This document shows positions 9,394-19,077 of a stretch of 64,000 nucleotides of DNA, in pieces (within the stretch, counting starts at the first letter, position 1; the number at the start of each line of letters is the position of its first letter). A model generated the notes under the pieces. It was not told the origin of the DNA, did not search any database, and saw nothing but the letters and a program-made list of their open reading frames with translations. Position numbers and translations under genes: made by a program. This DNA comes from Polynucleobacter sp. (lineage in GTDB: Bacteria > Pseudomonadota > Gammaproteobacteria > Burkholderiales > Burkholderiaceae_D), in contig JAIPCX010000011.1 in assembly GCA_021737945.1 (NCBI GenBank), forward strand, positions 34,856 through 98,855, given 5' to 3'.

Positions 9394-10626
9394 TTATTTT
9401 CCACGTTTGATGCGCGCGTTCGCAGCGATACGCATACGTAAGGCATTCAACTTAATGAAGCCACCGGCATCAGCTTGATCGTACGCGCCTCCATCTTCAT
9501 CAAAGGTAGCGATAGTTTGATCAAATAACGAATCCGTTTTCGAATCGCGCGACACCACGATCACATTGCCTTTGTATAGTTTGATGCGAACCCAGCCATT
9601 CACATTTTTCTGCGTGTGATCAATGAGGGTTTGCAGTGCCAAGCGTTCTGGTGACCACCAGTAGCCGTTGTAAATCAGTGAGGCATAACGTGGCATCAAA
9701 TCATCTTTAAGATGGGCGACTTCACGATCCAGCGTGATGGATTCAATCGCGCGATGGGCACGCAGCATGATGGTGCCGCCGGGTGTTTCATAGCAGCCGC
9801 GCGATTTCATGCCGACGTAGCGATTTTCTACTAAGTCTAGGCGACCAATGCCATGCTTACCACCCAAACGATTTAATTCAGTAAGAACCGCGGCAGGCGA
9901 GAGCTGTTTGCCGTTTAAGGCAACGATATCCCCGTGCTCAAATTCGACATCTAGATATTCCGCTGCGTCCGGTGCGGCTTCAGGGCTAACGGTCCAACGC
10001 CACATCGCTTCTTCAGCCTCTGCGCCTGGATTTTCGAGATGACGACCTTCAAAACTGATATGTAGCAGGTTGGCGTCCATGGAATAGGGTGCGCCACCTT
10101 TTTTGTGTTTCATGTCGATATCGATACCGGCATCTTCAGCGTACTTGAGTAATTTTTCACGCGAGAGCAAATCCCATTCGCGCCATGGAGCAATGATTTT
10201 TACATTCGGCATCAGTGCATACGCACCCAATTCAAAACGGACTTGATCATTACCTTTGCCGGTCGCGCCGTGGGAAATGGTATCTGCACCTGTTTCACGC
10301 GCGATATCAATTAAGCGTTTAGCGATCAGTGGGCGGGCGATCGATGTGCCGAGCAAGTATTCGCCTTCGTATACGGTGTTGGCACGGAACATAGGGAAGA
10401 CAAAATCGCGCACAAACTCTTCGCGCAAATCATCGATGTAAATATTTTTTGGATTGATGCCGAATTTCAGCGCTTTTGCACGTGCCGGCTCTAACTCTTC
10501 ACCCTGACCCAGATCGGCAGTGAAGGTGACGATCTCGCAGTGATAATTATCTTGTAGCCATTTGAGAATGACCGAGGTATCCAGTCCGCCCGAATAGGCG
10601 AGGACGACTTTTTTGATGTCGCTCAT
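9394..10626 (-). CDS. argG: Argininosuccinate synthase
   Basis: A 410-residue argininosuccinate synthase that ligates citrulline and aspartate with ATP in arginine synthesis. The ATP pyrophosphatase P-loop AYSGGLDTS is at residues 10-18 and the body is typical ([34 protein letters not shown]). I chose the ATG whose complement ends at 10626, because AAGGAAAG sits upstream and the product starts [14 protein letters not shown] as in the family; an in-frame ATG eight codons earlier is less likely. argF lies 113 bases upstream on the same strand. Confidence 0.95.
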   Translation of the reverse strand: MSDIKKVVLAYSGGLDTSVILKWLQDNYHCEIVTFTADLGQGEELEPARAKALKFGINPKNIYIDDLREEFVRDFVFPMFRANTVYEGEYLLGTSIARPLIAKRLIDIARETGADTISHGATGKGNDQVRFELGAYALMPNVKIIAPWREWDLLSREKLLKYAEDAGIDIDMKHKKGGAPYSMDANLLHISFEGRHLENPGAEAEEAMWRWTVSPEAAPDAAEYLDVEFEHGDIVALNGKQLSPAAVLTELNRLGGKHGIGRLDLVENRYVGMKSRGCYETPGGTIMLRAHRAIESITLDREVAHLKDDLMPRYASLIYNGYWWSPERLALQTLIDHTQKNVNGWVRIKLYKGNVIVVSRDSKTDSLFDQTIATFDEDGGAYDQADAGGFIKLNALRMRIAANARIKRGK

Positions 10627-10739
10627 TTGCTTACTTTCCTTGATTTTCAAACGAATTAGAGAGAACTTAGTTAATGCGAAATTGTTGGCTAGTCAGTACT
10701 ATTGAGCGCAGATGTCATCAATCTCATGCGGAAAAAATT

Positions 10740-11651
10740 TTAAACTCGGCCGAGTACTAAATATTCGAGTAAAGCTTTTTGTACATGCAGGCGATTTTCT
10801 GCTTCTTCCCACACAACGGATTGCGGACCATCGATGACTTCGGCAGACACTTCTTCGCCTCGATGCGCAGGTAAGCAATGCATGAACAAAGCTTGTTTAT
10901 TAGCGCGCTTCATTTTGGCACCGTCAACGATCCATCCATCAAATGCTTTTAGTCGCGCAGCGTTTTCTTGTTCGTAGCCCATGCTGGTCCAGACATCAGT
11001 CGTGACTAAATTAGCTCCCTCACACGCATCGCTAGGGTCTTTGAATACGGTGTAGCGTTGGTTGGCTGGTGATACCAAGGCAGGGTTGATGTCATACCCT
11101 GCAGGCGTCGATACGTTGACATGAAAGCCAAACACTTCCGCTGCTTGCAACCAGGAGTACAACATGTTGTTGGCATCACCGACCCAGGCGACGGTCTTGC
11201 CAGTAATCGAGCCACGATGCTCGATATACGTAAACACGTCTGCAAAAACCTGACAGGGATGATGTTCATTCGTCAGACCATTAATCACTGGCACACGTGA
11301 GTTACGCGAAAAGCGATCGATGATTTCTTGTCCAAAGGTGCGGATCATGATGATGTCGCACATGCGTGACATAACTTGTGCCGCATCTTCGACGGGTTCG
11401 CCACGGCCTAACTGGCTGTCGCGTGTATTCAGGTAGATGGCCGCGCCCCCCAGCTGGTGCATACCGGCCTCGAACGACAAGCGGGTGCGCGTGGAATTTT
11501 TTTCGAACACCATCACGAGCGTCCGATCCAGTAGCGGATGGTAGGGCTCGTAGTTTTTAAATTTGCGTTTGATGATCTTCGTGCGCTCGATGAGGTACTC
11601 ATACTCATCAAGCGAGAAATCAGCAAACTGCAGATAGTGTTTGATTGCCAT
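10740..11651 (-). CDS. argF: Ornithine carbamoyltransferase
   Basis: A 303-residue ornithine carbamoyltransferase, making citrulline from ornithine and carbamoyl phosphate. The carbamoyl-phosphate loop STRTR is at residues 53-57 and the ornithine-site HCLP at 258-261. The frame is open 66 codons further upstream, but the product beginning MAIKHYLQFADFSL matches the family. A GC-rich hairpin with a U run ends 4 bases before this ATG, and the only good Shine-Dalgarno (AAGGAG) lies before the hairpin, an odd layout discussed in the findings. argG follows on the same strand. Confidence 0.94.
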   Translation of the reverse strand: MAIKHYLQFADFSLDEYEYLIERTKIIKRKFKNYEPYHPLLDRTLVMVFEKNSTRTRLSFEAGMHQLGGAAIYLNTRDSQLGRGEPVEDAAQVMSRMCDIIMIRTFGQEIIDRFSRNSRVPVINGLTNEHHPCQVFADVFTYIEHRGSITGKTVAWVGDANNMLYSWLQAAEVFGFHVNVSTPAGYDINPALVSPANQRYTVFKDPSDACEGANLVTTDVWTSMGYEQENAARLKAFDGWIVDGAKMKRANKQALFMHCLPAHRGEEVSAEVIDGPQSVVWEEAENRLHVQKALLEYLVLGRV

Positions 11652-11654
11652 AAA

Positions 11655-11712
11655 TGAAAAACGGCGGCTCCGGGCTGGAAGCCACCGTATCGTTTTAACT
11701 CCTTGGATTATA
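11655..11712 (-). promoter_or_regulatory. argF leader: -10 box, Shine-Dalgarno and hairpin
   Basis: Read on the minus strand: TATAAT at 11712-11707, then CCAAGGAG, then a stem of ACGGTGGCT (11688-11680) with AGCCGCCGT (11669-11661), then TTTTTC and the argF ATG at 11651. The hairpin plus U run has terminator form, yet it stands between the Shine-Dalgarno sequence and the start codon. It could end rsgA transcripts, regulate argF, or fold to bring the two signals together. Confidence 0.55.
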
Positions 11713-11749
11713 AGGGGTTTTAGCCCTTCTGGGCAGTCTCCCCAGAGCC

Positions 11750-12640
11750 TCAATACAATTTCTGTGAGGCTTCGTGCAACAACTGCCGGTACAGATCGTG
11801 ACGCGCTGGGTTGATTTGTCCGGCTTTTACAGCCGCCAGCAGCGCGCAATCGGGTTCGTTAACATGGTGACAGTTATAAAAGCGGCAAAGTCCTAAATGC
11901 GCTTCGAATTCGGGGAAGGCGCGCTCTAGCATGCCCTCACTCAAATGATAAAGACCAAATTCCTGAAATCCCGGGGAGTCGATAATGCTGCTGTTTTCAT
12001 CCAAAGTTAACAGACGGGTAAACGTGGTGGTGTGTTTGCCGCTGTCTAAGCGTTGCGAAATTTCAGTGACCGCCATGTCGGCATCCGGCACTAGCAAATT
12101 AACCAGCGACGATTTACCCATGCCCGATTGACCGATCAATATGGTCGATTGCCCGGTAAGTAGGGGTAAAAGTTGAGCGCGCGTTTCTTCTGGGTGCAAA
12201 CGCGCACTCATTTCATGAACGGGGTAACCCAATTCGGCGTAGAGTTTTAAGCGCTCACGCGCTGCGTTCAAGCGCGGTTCAAGATCAATTTTATTCAGTA
12301 GTAAATGCGCTGCAATACCTGTGGCATTTGCTGCGACTAGTGCGCGCGAAATCAGATCATCACTAAACCCTGGTTCCGTAGCAACGACGATAAATAACTG
12401 GCTAACGTTGGCGGCTAGTAGTTTGGATTTGTACTGGTCCGAGCGATACAGCAGGGTAGTGCGAGGAAGAATTTCTTCGATCACGCCTTGATCCGGCGAG
12501 GTTTCTTTGAACCGTACTCGATCGCCGGTGGCGATATCACTTTTTTTCCCGCGCGTTACACACAGATACAGCTTGTCTTCTGACTGAGCCAGATAATGTC
12601 GGCCATGTGCAGCAATGATCAGGCCGTTATGCTCGGTCAT
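11750..12640 (-). CDS. rsgA: Ribosome small subunit-dependent GTPase A
   Basis: A 296-residue circularly permuted GTPase that assists late 30S maturation. An N-terminal OB-fold is followed by the permuted G motifs: NKID at residues 116-119 (G4), GQSGMGKSS at 170-178 (P-loop) and DSPG at 221-224 (G3). The zinc finger ligands Cys252, Cys257, His259 and Cys265 are present. The gene for pterin carbinolamine dehydratase ends 3 bases upstream, and the M48 protease gene precedes that, so the three are likely an operon. Confidence 0.94.
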   Translation of the reverse strand: MTEHNGLIIAAHGRHYLAQSEDKLYLCVTRGKKSDIATGDRVRFKETSPDQGVIEEILPRTTLLYRSDQYKSKLLAANVSQLFIVVATEPGFSDDLISRALVAANATGIAAHLLLNKIDLEPRLNAARERLKLYAELGYPVHEMSARLHPEETRAQLLPLLTGQSTILIGQSGMGKSSLVNLLVPDADMAVTEISQRLDSGKHTTTFTRLLTLDENSSIIDSPGFQEFGLYHLSEGMLERAFPEFEAHLGLCRFYNCHHVNEPDCALLAAVKAGQINPARHDLYRQLLHEASQKLY

Positions 12641-12643
12641 ACA

Positions 12644-12991
12644 TTAGCTAAAGTGATGGGTAAACACATCATCAATTTTGGCGGCGCAGATAAAATCATT
12701 ATCAGAGATGCCACCTTTGCCGTTGTTGACTGAATGGGTACTGTAATGAACCGTGCAATAGTTATAGCCGACTAACAATTCAGGGTGGTGGTCTTGCTCA
12801 TGAATGAGAATGGCGATGGCATTCACAAATGCCATCGTCTGGTGGTAATCAGTAAATCGAAACCGACGAACGAGTTGGCCTTGCTCTAGCGCCCACTCTG
12901 GCAAAACAATCAGAGCTTGTGTAATGCGCTCAGGAGTAGCCGACTGCTCCAGATGGCGGCAGGATTGCTGGAGCAGTTCGGCTCGATTCAT
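12644..12991 (-). CDS. 4a-hydroxytetrahydrobiopterin dehydratase
   Basis: A 115-residue pterin-4a-carbinolamine dehydratase (PCD/PhhB/DCoH family), which dehydrates the pterin formed by aromatic amino acid hydroxylases. The signature His68-His69-Pro-Glu and His82 in the VHYSTHS segment supply the active-site histidines; GISDNDFICAAKID closes the domain. No phenylalanine hydroxylase is in this window. It sits 7 bases after the M48 protease gene and 3 bases before rsgA. Confidence 0.9.
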   Translation of the reverse strand: MNRAELLQQSCRHLEQSATPERITQALIVLPEWALEQGQLVRRFRFTDYHQTMAFVNAIAILIHEQDHHPELLVGYNYCTVHYSTHSVNNGKGGISDNDFICAAKIDDVFTHHFS

Positions 12992-12998
12992 GCGGTCA

Positions 12999-14255
12999 TT
13001 AGCTCGCTAGCAAACGCTGAATACGCGCGCTGGCAGGTGGGTGTGAATCATAAAACGCAGAATGCAGAGGGTCTGGCGTAAGTGTTGAGGCATTGTCTTC
13101 GTATAGTTTGACCAATGCCGAAACCAGATCGTGAGAGTTACTGTGTTTAGCAGCGAATGCATCAGCCTCAAATTCATTTTTGCGCGATGTCAGCGACAGT
13201 AACGGCGAAAGAAGAAAGGTGAACAAGGGTAGCGTAAACATAAATAAAATCAGCGCCATCGCATCATTACTCGCATCCATCATGGGCAATACGCCCAGGC
13301 CCAGATAAAACCACGTTTGATTTTTCAAAAATCCCAGTAGCGCTAAAAAGCCCAGCGAGATGATGAACATTACGGCTATGCGCTTAACTACGTGATTTAG
13401 TTTGAAGTGACCCAGCTCGTGCGCAAGTACGGCTTCAATTTCATTCGGTGCCAGACGTGAAAGCAAGGTATCGAAAAAAACGATACGTTTAGCAGAGCCA
13501 AAGCCGGAAAAATACGCATTGCCATGAGCGCTGCGGCGCGAACCATCCATGACGAATAAGCCCTTGCTGGCAAAGCCTACGCGCTGCATCAATCCTTCTA
13601 TGCGGCTTTTCAAGCTCTCGTCAGACAGCGGAGTAAATTTATTAAATAGAGGTGCGATCAGATTTTGATACAGACCCAGCATGAGTATTTGAAATCCACA
13701 CCAAATCAGCCAGGCGTATAACCACCATAATGATCCTGCTTGCTCCATCACTGTCAGTGTGACCCAAAGCAGGGGTAGACCAATTGCAGCGCCGATCAGG
13801 CTGTGCTTAATCATGTCTGAGAAAAACAGTCCGGGTGTCATTTTATTAAAGCCGAACTTTTCTTCCAGGCGAAACTGTTTGTAGTAATCCAGTGGCAGAT
13901 CAATGATTTCTGAAATGATGGCGACGGCAGCGATCAAACCAATTTGATACAGCATGCCCGGGCCAGTAAAACTGATAATGCTGAGTGATAGCCATTGCAA
14001 GCCGCCGAGTAGCGTAAAGCCTATTAATACAGCGGCATTCACCACCAATAGCACCAGCTTGAGCTGAGTCTTGGCGATAGTGTAATCAGCCGCTTTTTGG
14101 TGAGCTTCGAGTGGAATTTTTTGCGCAAATTGCTCAGGTACTGCTGCACGATGTTGCGCAACATAGCGGATATGGCGTGTTGACAGCCACATTTTGACCA
14201 TGAGAGTCGCCAGCACGAAGGCGGCAAAAAGCAGGGAGAAGCTTTGTGGGTCCAT
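12999..14255 (-). CDS. M48 family metallopeptidase (Ste24/CAAX protease-like)
   Basis: A 418-residue integral membrane zinc protease of the Ste24 type. The zinc motif HELGH is at residues 279-283 and the third ligand region NEFEADAFA lies near residue 350. Several hydrophobic segments are visible (about 5-22, 65-85, 95-118, 150-170, 176-200, 290-315). Bacterial members act on membrane proteins; no prenylation role is implied. First gene of a likely operon with the pterin dehydratase and rsgA, and divergent from orn. Confidence 0.9.
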   Translation of the reverse strand: MDPQSFSLLFAAFVLATLMVKMWLSTRHIRYVAQHRAAVPEQFAQKIPLEAHQKAADYTIAKTQLKLVLLVVNAAVLIGFTLLGGLQWLSLSIISFTGPGMLYQIGLIAAVAIISEIIDLPLDYYKQFRLEEKFGFNKMTPGLFFSDMIKHSLIGAAIGLPLLWVTLTVMEQAGSLWWLYAWLIWCGFQILMLGLYQNLIAPLFNKFTPLSDESLKSRIEGLMQRVGFASKGLFVMDGSRRSAHGNAYFSGFGSAKRIVFFDTLLSRLAPNEIEAVLAHELGHFKLNHVVKRIAVMFIISLGFLALLGFLKNQTWFYLGLGVLPMMDASNDAMALILFMFTLPLFTFLLSPLLSLTSRKNEFEADAFAAKHSNSHDLVSALVKLYEDNASTLTPDPLHSAFYDSHPPASARIQRLLAS

Positions 14256-14311
14256 GTGAGAAAATAGTAACTATTGTTGAAATGAAGATTAAACCACTTA
14301 GGAAACAGATT

Positions 14312-14908
14312 ATGTCACAAGCACCAGAAGTCGATAGCGGAGCAGTCGGCTCAGTTACACCCGCTGTGCCGAATGAAATGAATCTGGTCTGGATCGATAT
14401 GGAAATGACCGGTCTCAACCCTGATCACGATCGGGTTATTGAGCTGGCAGCCATTGTGACGGATGCGGAATTGAATGTCCTGGCCGAAGGGCCGGTTTTT
14501 ACGATTCATCAGTCCGATCAAGTGTTAGATGGTATGGATGCGTGGAACAAAGGGACGCATGGTCGTTCCGGCCTGATTGATAGGGTAAAGGCATCAACTA
14601 CGACGGAAGAACAAGCATCGGCTGCGATGATTGAATTTTTAAAAGTCTATGTTCCAGCAGGTAAATCGCCTATGTGTGGCAATTCGATTTGTCAGGATCG
14701 TCGTTTTATGGCGCGCCATATGCCGACCCTGGAAGAGTTTTTCCATTATCGAAATATTGATGTGTCTACGCTTAAAGAATTGTGTCGACGCTGGAAGCCT
14801 GAATTGATCGCAGGTTTCAAGAAACATCAATTGCACACGGCACTAGCTGATATTCGCGAATCGGTCGAAGAACTTCGTTACTACCGCGAGCATTTTATTA
14901 GCGTGTAA
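14312..14908 (+). CDS. orn: Oligoribonuclease
   Basis: A 198-residue DEDDh 3'-5' exoribonuclease that degrades 2-5 nucleotide RNAs and pGp[10 protein letters not shown] (catalytic Asp29 and Glu31) opens the domain, with [11 protein letters not shown] and [10 protein letters not shown] further on. I chose ATG 14312 because AGGA lies about ten bases upstream; upstream ATGs at 14246 and 14282 lack ribosome-binding sites, and the first overlaps the divergent protease gene. The protein then carries about 22 residues before the usual MNLVWID start, so the Met at 14378 is another possibility. Confidence 0.93.
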   Translation: MSQAPEVDSGAVGSVTPAVPNEMNLVWIDMEMTGLNPDHDRVIELAAIVTDAELNVLAEGPVFTIHQSDQVLDGMDAWNKGTHGRSGLIDRVKASTTTEEQASAAMIEFLKVYVPAGKSPMCGNSICQDRRFMARHMPTLEEFFHYRNIDVSTLKELCRRWKPELIAGFKKHQLHTALADIRESVEELRYYREHFISV

Positions 14909-14951
14909 ATTGTAGGATAGGTATAAAATTTTTTATGAATGTGGTGTCGCT

Positions 14952-15653
14952 ATGTTAAAGCTTAGAAAATCCGAAGATCGTGGTATTGCCAATCATGGTT
15001 GGCTCAAGAGTTATCACTCGTTTTCATTTGCCAGTTATTACGATCCTCAATACACGGGCTGGGGAAACCTATTGGTGATCAATGAAGATAGAGTCGCTCC
15101 CGGCCGAGGTTTTGGTAAGCATGGTCACCAAAACATGGAGATCATCAGCTACGTTCTCTCAGGTGAGTTAGCGCACCAAGATAGTATGGGTAATGTGAAA
15201 AGTATTCCGCCGGGGGATGTGCAGCGTATGAGTGCAGGAACAGGCGTGATGCATAGTGAGTTTAATCATGCACCAGACCAAACTACGCATTTTTTACAAA
15301 TATGGATAGAGCCTAACGTTGCCAACATCCCGCCCAGCTATGAACAAAAGACCATTCCTGCGACAACCAAAGAAGGTAGTTTGAAGTTGATTGCTTCGCC
15401 GGATGGGGCGGGTGATTCTGTCGTCATACATGCTAATGCCAAACTATATGCCGGATTATTCGACGGCGATCAGCAAACACAGTTAGCGCTGGATCCACAA
15501 CGGAAAGCCTACGTTCATTTGATCAAGGGTGATCTTGAAGTCAATGGACAAAAATTAACAACAGGTGATGCGCTGATGATTGAACAAGAACATCAATTGC
15601 ATCTGAGTCAGGGTCATCAAGCCGAAGTATTAGTATTTGACTTGGCGCCCTGA
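14952..15653 (+). CDS. Pirin family protein
   Basis: A 233-residue bicupin of the pirin (YhhW/YhaK) family; some members oxidise quercetin. The metal-binding motif GFGKHGHQNME supplies His57, His59 and Glu63, and a further His lies in MHSEFNH. The C-terminal cupin ends with a hydrophobic VLVFDLAP. Length matches YhhW (231). It is a single gene downstream of orn and convergent with the UPF0149 gene. The physiological substrate is not evident. Confidence 0.88.
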   Translation: MLKLRKSEDRGIANHGWLKSYHSFSFASYYDPQYTGWGNLLVINEDRVAPGRGFGKHGHQNMEIISYVLSGELAHQDSMGNVKSIPPGDVQRMSAGTGVMHSEFNHAPDQTTHFLQIWIEPNVANIPPSYEQKTIPATTKEGSLKLIASPDGAGDSVVIHANAKLYAGLFDGDQQTQLALDPQRKAYVHLIKGDLEVNGQKLTTGDALMIEQEHQLHLSQGHQAEVLVFDLAP

Positions 15654-15680
15654 GCAAGCTTGAGTTCGAGTTCGTCAATA

Positions 15681-16277
15681 TCAGTGCAAATTCGCTTTGC
15701 GTCGCTGTAGCCAAAACCGATGAATCTGCGGGATAGAGGCTTCGATTTCAACGGCGAGTTTGTGACATTTAGCCGGATCATCGATCTGGCTAATTTCATC
15801 ATCACCAATTTCCTCCGCGCCGAGCAAATGTATCGCACGAAGTAATTCTGCTTGGGGTGATTGCAGCAGCAAATCCCACGTCTCGTCGCGTAGTGACATG
15901 CCCTCAACAAATCCCCAGGCCCAGGCTTCTGCGTCGAGTATGGATTGACCTTTCCATTGGTGTTCGCAAAACAGTGGTTCGAAATCATTCGGTGCGACTT
16001 CAAAGGTGAGCTTAATGTCTTCCAGCGTGCGGAATATCAATTGCTCAATATGCTTGGCCTGTTCCGGATTACGAAATTTCGGGCTATCTTCAGGCTCAGG
16101 ACCCCAGACCCTCGGTAACCACTCGTCAGGGCGTATGGCGTCAGGACCTAGAGCTATACAGGTCAGGAAGCCATGCAAAGCATCCATAGTCATCGCTTCG
16201 TCGCTGCATCGGTCAGATAACAGGAAGCGGTCAAGTTCGTCGAACTCTTGTTCTGATAATAACTGTTCGTTGGACAT
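15681..16277 (-). CDS. UPF0149 (YecA/YgfB) family protein
   Basis: A 198-residue member of the YecA/UPF0149 family. The N-terminal segment MTMDALHGFLTCIALGPD and the central EGMSLRDETWDLLL region are typical. The C-terminus lacks the SEC-C zinc finger of longer YecA proteins. I chose the ATG ending at 16277 because the product then begins MSNEQLLSEQEF with GAGAG upstream, whereas the longer frame runs into the divergent srkA promoter. Function is not established. Confidence 0.8.
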   Translation of the reverse strand: MSNEQLLSEQEFDELDRFLLSDRCSDEAMTMDALHGFLTCIALGPDAIRPDEWLPRVWGPEPEDSPKFRNPEQAKHIEQLIFRTLEDIKLTFEVAPNDFEPLFCEHQWKGQSILDAEAWAWGFVEGMSLRDETWDLLLQSPQAELLRAIHLLGAEEIGDDEISQIDDPAKCHKLAVEIEASIPQIHRFWLQRRKANLH

Positions 16278-16363
16278 GAGACTCTCGAAAAAAGGAATAG
16301 AGATCAGTTTAACCGCTTGCGGCAAAGACCATGAGTTTGTCATCGGATTCATATTATTCAGAC

Positions 16364-16369
16364 TACAAT
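16364..16369 (+). promoter_or_regulatory. -10 element close to srkA start
   Basis: TACAAT ends seven bases before the srkA ATG at 16377 and is followed by CGGCCGC, much like the TATAATCGGGCGGC before murB. This would give a leaderless or nearly leaderless transcript. Confidence 0.45.
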
Positions 16370-16376
16370 CGGCCGC

Positions 16377-17366
16377 ATGAATTCAACTCCCGAATACACA
16401 TTTGCAGGACTTGGGCCAGATACCGTGCTGGATGCTCTCGACACGGTGGGGTTGCAGGGTGATGGCCGCTTACTCGCATTGAACAGCTATGAAAATCGCG
16501 TCTATCAAGTGGGTCTTGATCAGGGGGCGCCTATCATCGTCAAATTTTATCGTCCGAATCGCTGGAGCGATGAAGCTATCATTGAAGAACATCAATTTTG
16601 TGATGAATTAGTTGCTGATGAAATACCGGTTGTCGCGCCAATGATTGTGCAGAATGGAATGCTGCATCGATATCAAGGTTATCGTTTCGCCGTCTTTGTA
16701 CGTCAAGGTGGACGAACGCCGGAATTAGATCAACCCGGTCGATTGGAATGGATAGGTCGTTTCATGGGGCGTATTCATGCGACAGGCGCCAGAAAAAATT
16801 ATGTTCATAGAGATAACTTAGACATAGCGAGCTTTGGCGAACGACCCAGAGCCTGGTTGTTAGAGCACGATTTCATTCCACAAGAATTACGACAGAGTTG
16901 GGTGAGTATCACTGAGCAAGCGTTGCAGGGTGTACGTCATTGTTATGAGCGTGCAGGCGATATACGTCTTTTGCGGCTGCATGGTGATTGCCATCCTGGT
17001 AATTTGCTATGGACAGATCAGGGGCCCCATTTTGTTGATTTTGATGACAGTCGTATGGGTCCCGCCATTCAAGATCTTTGGATGCTGCTGTCGGGCGATC
17101 GAGCCGAGATGAGCCGTCAGCTAAGCGATGTGCTGGCCGGCTACGAGAGTTTTTTTGAATTTGATCAGCGTGAGTTGTATTTGTTAGAAGCGTTGCGCAC
17201 GCTTAGGTTATTACATTACTCGGCGTGGTTAGCTATGCGCTGGGAGGACCCGGCGTTTCCTATGGCTTTCCCTTGGTTTAATACAGTTCGTTATTGGCAA
17301 GATCGTATTCTCGAGTTGCGGGAGCAAGTCGCCTTGATGGATGAGCCTCCTCTCTGGCCAATTTGA
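16377..17366 (+). CDS. srkA: Stress response serine/threonine kinase SrkA (YihE)
   Basis: A 329-residue kinase of the aminoglycoside-phosphotransferase fold, matching E. coli SrkA/YihE (328), which counters programmed death under envelope stress. The catalytic loop HGDCHPGN is at residues 202-209 and the metal-binding DFDD at 221-224. Start ATG lies seven bases after a TACAAT box. An FNR-type box overlaps its stop codon and serves the following usp gene. Confidence 0.9.
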   Translation: MNSTPEYTFAGLGPDTVLDALDTVGLQGDGRLLALNSYENRVYQVGLDQGAPIIVKFYRPNRWSDEAIIEEHQFCDELVADEIPVVAPMIVQNGMLHRYQGYRFAVFVRQGGRTPELDQPGRLEWIGRFMGRIHATGARKNYVHRDNLDIASFGERPRAWLLEHDFIPQELRQSWVSITEQALQGVRHCYERAGDIRLLRLHGDCHPGNLLWTDQGPHFVDFDDSRMGPAIQDLWMLLSGDRAEMSRQLSDVLAGYESFFEFDQRELYLLEALRTLRLLHYSAWLAMRWEDPAFPMAFPWFNTVRYWQDRILELREQVALMDEPPLWPI

Positions 17367-17376
17367 TCGAGGTCAA
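17363..17376 (+). promoter_or_regulatory. FNR-type box upstream of usp gene
   Basis: TTGATCGAGGTCAA fits TTGAT-N4-ATCAA in nine of ten positions. A TAGAGT -10-like element at 17398-17403 puts the likely start near 17410, about 40.5 bases from the box centre, the spacing of class II FNR activation. FNR is encoded at 28029-28787. Confidence 0.7.
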
Positions 17377-17435
17377 TTTTTTTACAGTGTGCTTTGCTAG
17401 AGTCATTGGAAGTCAAATCACTCTGAGGAGTTGTT

Positions 17436-17873
17436 ATGTTTAAAAAAATTCTTGTACCAACCGATGGATCGCCTATCTCTGAAAAATCAGCCAAGGCGGC
17501 GCTAGAGTTTGCGGCCATTAACAAGGCGAGTATTGTCGTGTTGTCAGTGGCGCAGTCGTATCCCTACATGCTCATGCCAGAGGCGGGTGCGATGTTGGAT
17601 TTATCGATATACGAAGAAGCGCAAGATCAAGCAGCTCAAGCGAATGCCACTAAAATAAAAATCTTAGCTGAGAACGCCAAGGTGGATTTTGAAATCGTTG
17701 TGAGGCGCGGAACTCATCCTTATGAAGAAATCATTGCAACAGCAAACGAAAAGCATTGCGATGTGATTTGGATTGCCTCGCACGGCCGTCGCGGTCTCGA
17801 TAAGCTCTTGTTAGGCAGTGAAACACAGCGCGTATTGGCGCACTCGGTACTGCCGGTCGTGGTGTATCGCTAG
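17436..17873 (+). CDS. Universal stress protein (UspA family)
   Basis: A 145-residue single-domain universal stress protein. MFKKILVPTDGSPISEKSA opens the fold, and the nucleotide-binding tail is visible as ASHGRRGLDKLLLGSETQRV followed by HSVLPVVV. GAGGAG lies 7 bases before ATG. An FNR-type box 60 bases upstream suggests induction at low oxygen. It is convergent with a tandem-Usp gene 8 bases away. Confidence 0.92.
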   Translation: MFKKILVPTDGSPISEKSAKAALEFAAINKASIVVLSVAQSYPYMLMPEAGAMLDLSIYEEAQDQAAQANATKIKILAENAKVDFEIVVRRGTHPYEEIIATANEKHCDVIWIASHGRRGLDKLLLGSETQRVLAHSVLPVVVYR

Positions 17874-17881
17874 CGAACTAT

Positions 17882-18721
17882 TTAGTGCGACATTAGTACC
17901 GGTATTGTCATCGATAGCAGGATCTCGCGCGTTGCTCCACCGAGTACCATTTCACGAAAACGGGTGTGCCCATAGCCACCCATGACAATCAAATCCATAG
18001 TTTCATCAGCACAGTAAGACAATAAAGCTTCGCCTTCATTAACGCGTGTGTCACGACAGATAACATTTACCTTGATCCCGTGACGCGATAAGTACAGTGC
18101 GATATCTGCACCGGGTTGTTCTCCATGAGTTTCTGGATTAACGGTGGGATTAAAGATCACGATATCTGTTTGGCTGCTGCGCTTGAGTAGTGGTAATGCA
18201 TTCATAATTGCGCGCGTCGCCGTCATGCTGGCATCCCAAGCCACCGCTATTTTCGTAGGCAAGCCGCTAAATTTTCGGTTGTGGGGCATGATGAGTACTG
18301 GACGAACACAGTCCATAACGATCGACTCTGGAAAATCAGACATCACGCCCGGCACGCCGCATGCGGGATCAAACTGGCCCACTACCACTAAGTCTGCGTA
18401 GCGCGCCTGCAGTGCCATGCCACTCACAGCGTCATCATCCATCAAACGTCGTTCAACAGAGCTCACTCGCGTCTGTTTCAACAAGGCAGTGAAATCATCT
18501 AAACTTTTATTCGCGTATGCGCGTAAATTTCTCAGGTGATGGTCGAATGCCGGATCATTCTGATTAAAAGCACCTTCCTCAAATACTAAGTGCGACACGC
18601 CTGTCATGGCAGTTCCGATGAGGTGAGCCTGATTGTCTTCGGCAATCGCTGCAGCGAGGCGTATGCGTTCAACGGCTGGAGCTGTCTGGTCAACATGCAC
18701 CAATATTGATTTATACGACAT
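17882..18721 (-). CDS. Universal stress protein, tandem domains
   Basis: A 279-residue protein with two Usp domains. Residues 1-150 form a degenerate first domain; the second (about 155-279) ends with the intact GGYGHTRFREMVLGGATREI ATP-binding pattern. AAGAAGG precedes the start. The upstream region shares FNR-type boxes with the divergent SafE/ccoI unit, which suggests low-oxygen expression. Confidence 0.9.
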   Translation of the reverse strand: MSYKSILVHVDQTAPAVERIRLAAAIAEDNQAHLIGTAMTGVSHLVFEEGAFNQNDPAFDHHLRNLRAYANKSLDDFTALLKQTRVSSVERRLMDDDAVSGMALQARYADLVVVGQFDPACGVPGVMSDFPESIVMDCVRPVLIMPHNRKFSGLPTKIAVAWDASMTATRAIMNALPLLKRSSQTDIVIFNPTVNPETHGEQPGADIALYLSRHGIKVNVICRDTRVNEGEALLSYCADETMDLIVMGGYGHTRFREMVLGGATREILLSMTIPVLMSH

Positions 18722-19077
18722 GAAAAATCCTTCTTTTCCGAATGCTCATTGGTAGATGCTAGTTTGCGCACGACTTTTATTCATTAAAAAACTAAGTACA
18801 CAACACGATGCATGTTCGGATGGTAGATGAGAATGAAGATTTGATGTTTCCAAAAATTTGACTCAAATCAAATTTTGTCTAGGGGGGCGTACGGTGGTCA
18901 TTATTTGAACCATGCATACATTGATAAAGATTAGCACCCGGTTAGTTTTGACTTAACTCAAGGTAAATGATGAGCAGCCTCACTAGACGTAGTCCGGCCT
19001 AAGAACTGTGGTCACCACAGATGTGGAGGTTACAATCGGAAACTACACGTTAATCTCAGACTCTCTGACCTTCTGAT
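18722..19077. promoter_or_regulatory. Divergent usp / SafE-ccoI regulatory region with two FNR boxes
   Basis: This 356-base region holds no ORF of note. It carries TTGACTCAAATCAA at 18858-18871 and TTGACTTAACTCAA at 18948-18961, both TTGA-N6-TCAA. The first is better placed for the leftward usp gene or an early rightward start; the second puts a rightward start near 18996 with TAGACG at 18984-18989 as a weak -10. Confidence 0.65.

Noticed and set aside
11652..11849. 66-codon N-terminal extension of ArgF
   Set aside because: It crosses the hairpin leader and overlaps the end of rsgA, and ornithine carbamoyltransferases start at the chosen Met.
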